Positions 62,301 to 64,000 of a DNA stretch of 64,000 bases are shown in pieces. The translations under genes and the position numbers were made by a program. Every line of letters starts with the position of its first letter. The stretch's first letter is position 1. The notes beneath the pieces are model-generated. The model had not been told where the DNA came from. It saw only the letters and a list, made by a program, of their open reading frames with translations, and ran no database searches. Origin of the DNA: an uncultured Prevotellaceae bacterium (GTDB lineage: Bacteria > Bacteroidota > Bacteroidia > Bacteroidales > Muribaculaceae). Where the stretch lies: positions 1 to 64,000 of the forward strand of contig CAMJJG010000002.1 of NCBI GenBank assembly GCA_946406035.1, in the 5' to 3' direction.

Positions 62301-62450
62301 CAGCATGATTGATTATGATAGCAATCGGGCATGGTTCAAGCTCTTCTCATTTTTAGATTGATTTAGATTTATTGTCCCGTATTGATTGTTCAAGATGTTT
62401 ATTAATAGGCAATTAACGCCACCATCAATCTAGATTTTCATTTAGGGGCA

Positions 62451-62481
62451 TTGCTCATGTCACAGCGTCAGCATAACTTTG
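62451..62481 (+). promoter_or_regulatory. Promoter of the large secreted protein gene
   Basis: TTG (62451-62453) and TAACTTTG (62474-62481) are 20 bp apart. The leader to ATG 62527 is about 40 nt. Confidence 0.6.
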
Positions 62482-62526
62482 TAACATATCAACATAATTA
62501 TTTTTTTGATTAAAAAAACTGTTACA

Positions 62527-64000
62527 ATGAAGAGATTTTCGACTTTTTTACTCAGCTTTGCCGCCATGGTGCTGGTTTCCAGCGCATGGGCAGGCATCGC
62601 TCGGGCCCAGGACGGCCTGCGCTTATCGCTCGATAATCCGCAGGTAACCCAGGATTTTGACGGCATGTGGAATGGCTCTGCGGCCACCCTCGACATGCCT
62701 CAGGACTGGCGCGTCGAGCGACAGATGGGTGCGGCTCGAACGGTTGGTAGCTATGCCGCCGCTTCGACCTCGGTCATGTACACGGGCGGAACAAGCCTGG
62801 CCAGCAATGCCTCCAACGGCACATGGAACTTTGTTTCCAGCAGTGACCCTAGCGATTGCTCGGTGGGCGGACTGTCCACTACCGTGAGCAATGGAACACG
62901 CTGCATCAATGTGATGACGCGCCTCCACAACGATGATGGCGAGGCCATCACCAAGCTCACCCTGAACTATGACATCGAGAAGTACCGCGACGGCGACAAT
63001 GCCGCTGGTTTTGCCGTGCAGCTCTATGTCTCGACCGATGGCGAGACATGGACCAGCGCGGGAACCGATTTCTACAACTTTTTCGCCCCCGATGCCGCTA
63101 CCCAGGGTGCAGCGGTCGTGCCCATCAGCTCGACTGCCGTGGCTGGCAAGCAGCTCAAGGTGGATGTCGCTCCTGGCGACGACTTGTTCCTGGCATGGAA
63201 CATCAGTGTGGCCAGTGGCAGCAGCCCCAACAAGGCGATGGGCCTCTCGATCGACAATGTGACCATCGATGCCACGTTTGCGTCCCAGGACCAGTCGTGC
63301 TACATTTATGTCGAGGACGTGACCAAGTGGAGCGCTCTCTACATGGCCGATGGCGCTGGTCAGGCCACCGCTCCCTCGAGCAGTGCCGTCATCAACGGTG
63401 TGACCTACAAGGTGTGGGCAATCGGCATGGATGGAGCCGACCACACGCTCGCGTTCACCGACAACGGTGGCAACAACCTGACCACTACGGTCAATGCCAA
63501 CAGTGACCATTACCTGTGCCTCACTGCCGACGAGGTTACCGTAATTGCCGATCCCGAGACCTACACGGGCTATGTCGACCCCTCTCGTCCGCCGTTTGTC
63601 GCTTCTGGCATCTACCTGCGTGGCGAGGTGAACAGCTGGGGCGCCACGGCCGACTGGGAGTTCAGCGACGAGGGCAGCGGCAACTATGTGCTCTATGACA
63701 AGACCCTGAGTGGCCAGTTCAAGGTGGCCGACTCGGGTTGGACCAGCGCCTGCAACTACGGCAGCAACGGCTCGAGCATCGTGATGGGCACCCCCTATAG
63801 CCTCGTGTTGGGCACCAACGACAATATCTCCTGCGGTAGCAATAGCTACTACTGCTCGCGCATCATCCTCACCATCGAGGGCGGAACGGCCACGTTGCTG
63901 CTCGAGGCCAACGATGATGACACGGGCCTGACGGCAATCTATGTCATTGGCGACAACAATGGTTGGAACTACATGGACGCCTCGGGCAAGCTCGACCTGG
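62527..64000 (+). CDS. Large secreted protein with SusE/SusF-like module (runs off window end)
   Basis: The frame stays open from ATG 62527 to the end of the window (491 codons), so the C-terminus is missing. The ORF track omits it because it has no stop. The signal peptide is about residues 1-27 (FLLSFAAMVLVSSAWA). Residues 30-260 form a beta-rich domain (DFDGMWNGSAATLDMP, AVQLYVSTDGETWTSAGTDF, LSIDNVTIDATF) of the kind found in secreted Bacteroidetes proteins. Near residue 358 begins a module reading GIYLRGEVNSWGATADWEF and FKVADSGW, much like SusE/SusF-type starch-binding domains. A second copy may start at IYVIGDNNGWNYMD. Its enzyme or anchor part, if any, lies outside. Confidence 0.75.
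   Translation, partial: MKRFSTFLLSFAAMVLVSSAWAGIARAQDGLRLSLDNPQVTQDFDGMWNGSAATLDMPQDWRVERQMGAARTVGSYAAASTSVMYTGGTSLASNASNGTWNFVSSSDPSDCSVGGLSTTVSNGTRCINVMTRLHNDDGEAITKLTLNYDIEKYRDGDNAAGFAVQLYVSTDGETWTSAGTDFYNFFAPDAATQGAAVVPISSTAVAGKQLKVDVAPGDDLFLAWNISVASGSSPNKAMGLSIDNVTIDATFASQDQSCYIYVEDVTKWSALYMADGAGQATAPSSSAVINGVTYKVWAIGMDGADHTLAFTDNGGNNLTTTVNANSDHYLCLTADEVTVIADPETYTGYVDPSRPPFVASGIYLRGEVNSWGATADWEFSDEGSGNYVLYDKTLSGQFKVADSGWTSACNYGSNGSSIVMGTPYSLVLGTNDNISCGSNSYYCSRIILTIEGGTATLLLEANDDDTGLTAIYVIGDNNGWNYMDASGKLDL

Larger units (their letters stand above)
62209..62526. other. 318-bp spacer with terminator and promoter
   Basis: It holds the terminator of the Cys/Lys-rich gene and the promoter of the last gene. 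AGATTGA (near 62354) and TCAATCT (near 62425) could pair. Nothing else is recognisable. Confidence 0.5.

Noticed and set aside
62623-63510. 295-aa minus-strand ORF near the window end
   Set aside because: It is antisense to the open frame starting at 62527, which has a promoter, a signal peptide and recognisable modules.

Overview
The window looks like a chromosomal segment of a member of the Bacteroidales, probably a gut lineage near Muribaculaceae or Prevotellaceae (family placement is inference). The evidence is two SusC/SusD pairs, many TAnnTTTG -7 boxes with occasional TTTG -33 boxes about 19-20 bp upstream, almost no Shine-Dalgarno sequences, and typical Bacteroidales housekeeping families such as the TGS-type nucleoside kinase, GH3, DUF4923-like, tryptophanase and succinate CoA-transferase. 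I see no rRNA, tRNA, CRISPR array, insertion sequence or prophage.

Layout. Positions 1-5481 carry minus-strand genes: tnaA (start only), rdgB, leuS, a secreted glutathione peroxidase-like protein and nadA. A 614-bp AT-rich spacer (5482-6095) follows, with repeated TTATTGACA/TTATCAACA words. A TrmH-family methyltransferase comes next, then SusCD locus 1 (7090-13224: SusC, SusD, a third lipoprotein). An MscS-type channel, a lipoprotein, lgt, obgE, two paralogous nucleoside kinases and a secreted metallo-beta-lactamase-fold protein lead to SusCD locus 2 (22937-28531, minus). After an LTA-synthase-like sulfatase-fold enzyme, a GH3 protein, two small envelope proteins and a glycosyltransferase lies the minus-strand run ybeY-mnmG-apt-uvrC-nadK (35340-41041). 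Then come an NfeD/SPFH pair, two divergent membrane-anchored AraC-type regulators, a possible small RNA or long leader before a second glycosyltransferase, and a GYF_2 membrane protein. The minus-strand stretch 47893-57086 holds a DMT transporter, an I9-like lipoprotein, a CoA-transferase, pgi, a GNAT protein, a 36-aa membrane protein, a zinc-ribbon protein, and psuG and psuK. The end holds a CPBP protease, an esterase with a decayed partial copy upstream, a MATE exporter, panB, a Cys/Lys-rich exported repeat protein and the start of a large secreted protein.

Main observations. (1) Both SusC proteins continue past the last barrel strand into a coiled coil and an OmpA-like peptidoglycan-binding domain. 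The last 105 residues are 84/105 identical between the two by hand alignment, without gaps, so this looks like a shared C-terminal cassette that would tie a TonB-dependent importer to the cell wall. (2) Two 16-bp sites match the bacterial parS consensus TGTTNCACGTGAAACA, one inside uvrC and one just after mnmG. This suggests an origin-proximal segment. The repeat-rich spacer at 5.6-5.9 kb is a speculative origin candidate about 32 kb away. (3) Other leads are a promoter-hairpin-terminator unit at 45511-45786, a 16-cysteine exported repeat protein and a decayed esterase duplicate.

How the genes work together: most are housekeeping (NAD synthesis and phosphorylation, tRNA charging and modification, DNA repair, nucleoside salvage, lipoprotein maturation). 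The accessory part is envelope-centred: two nutrient importers without neighbouring glycoside hydrolases, sulfatase-fold and glycosyltransferase envelope enzymes, and several small lipoproteins.
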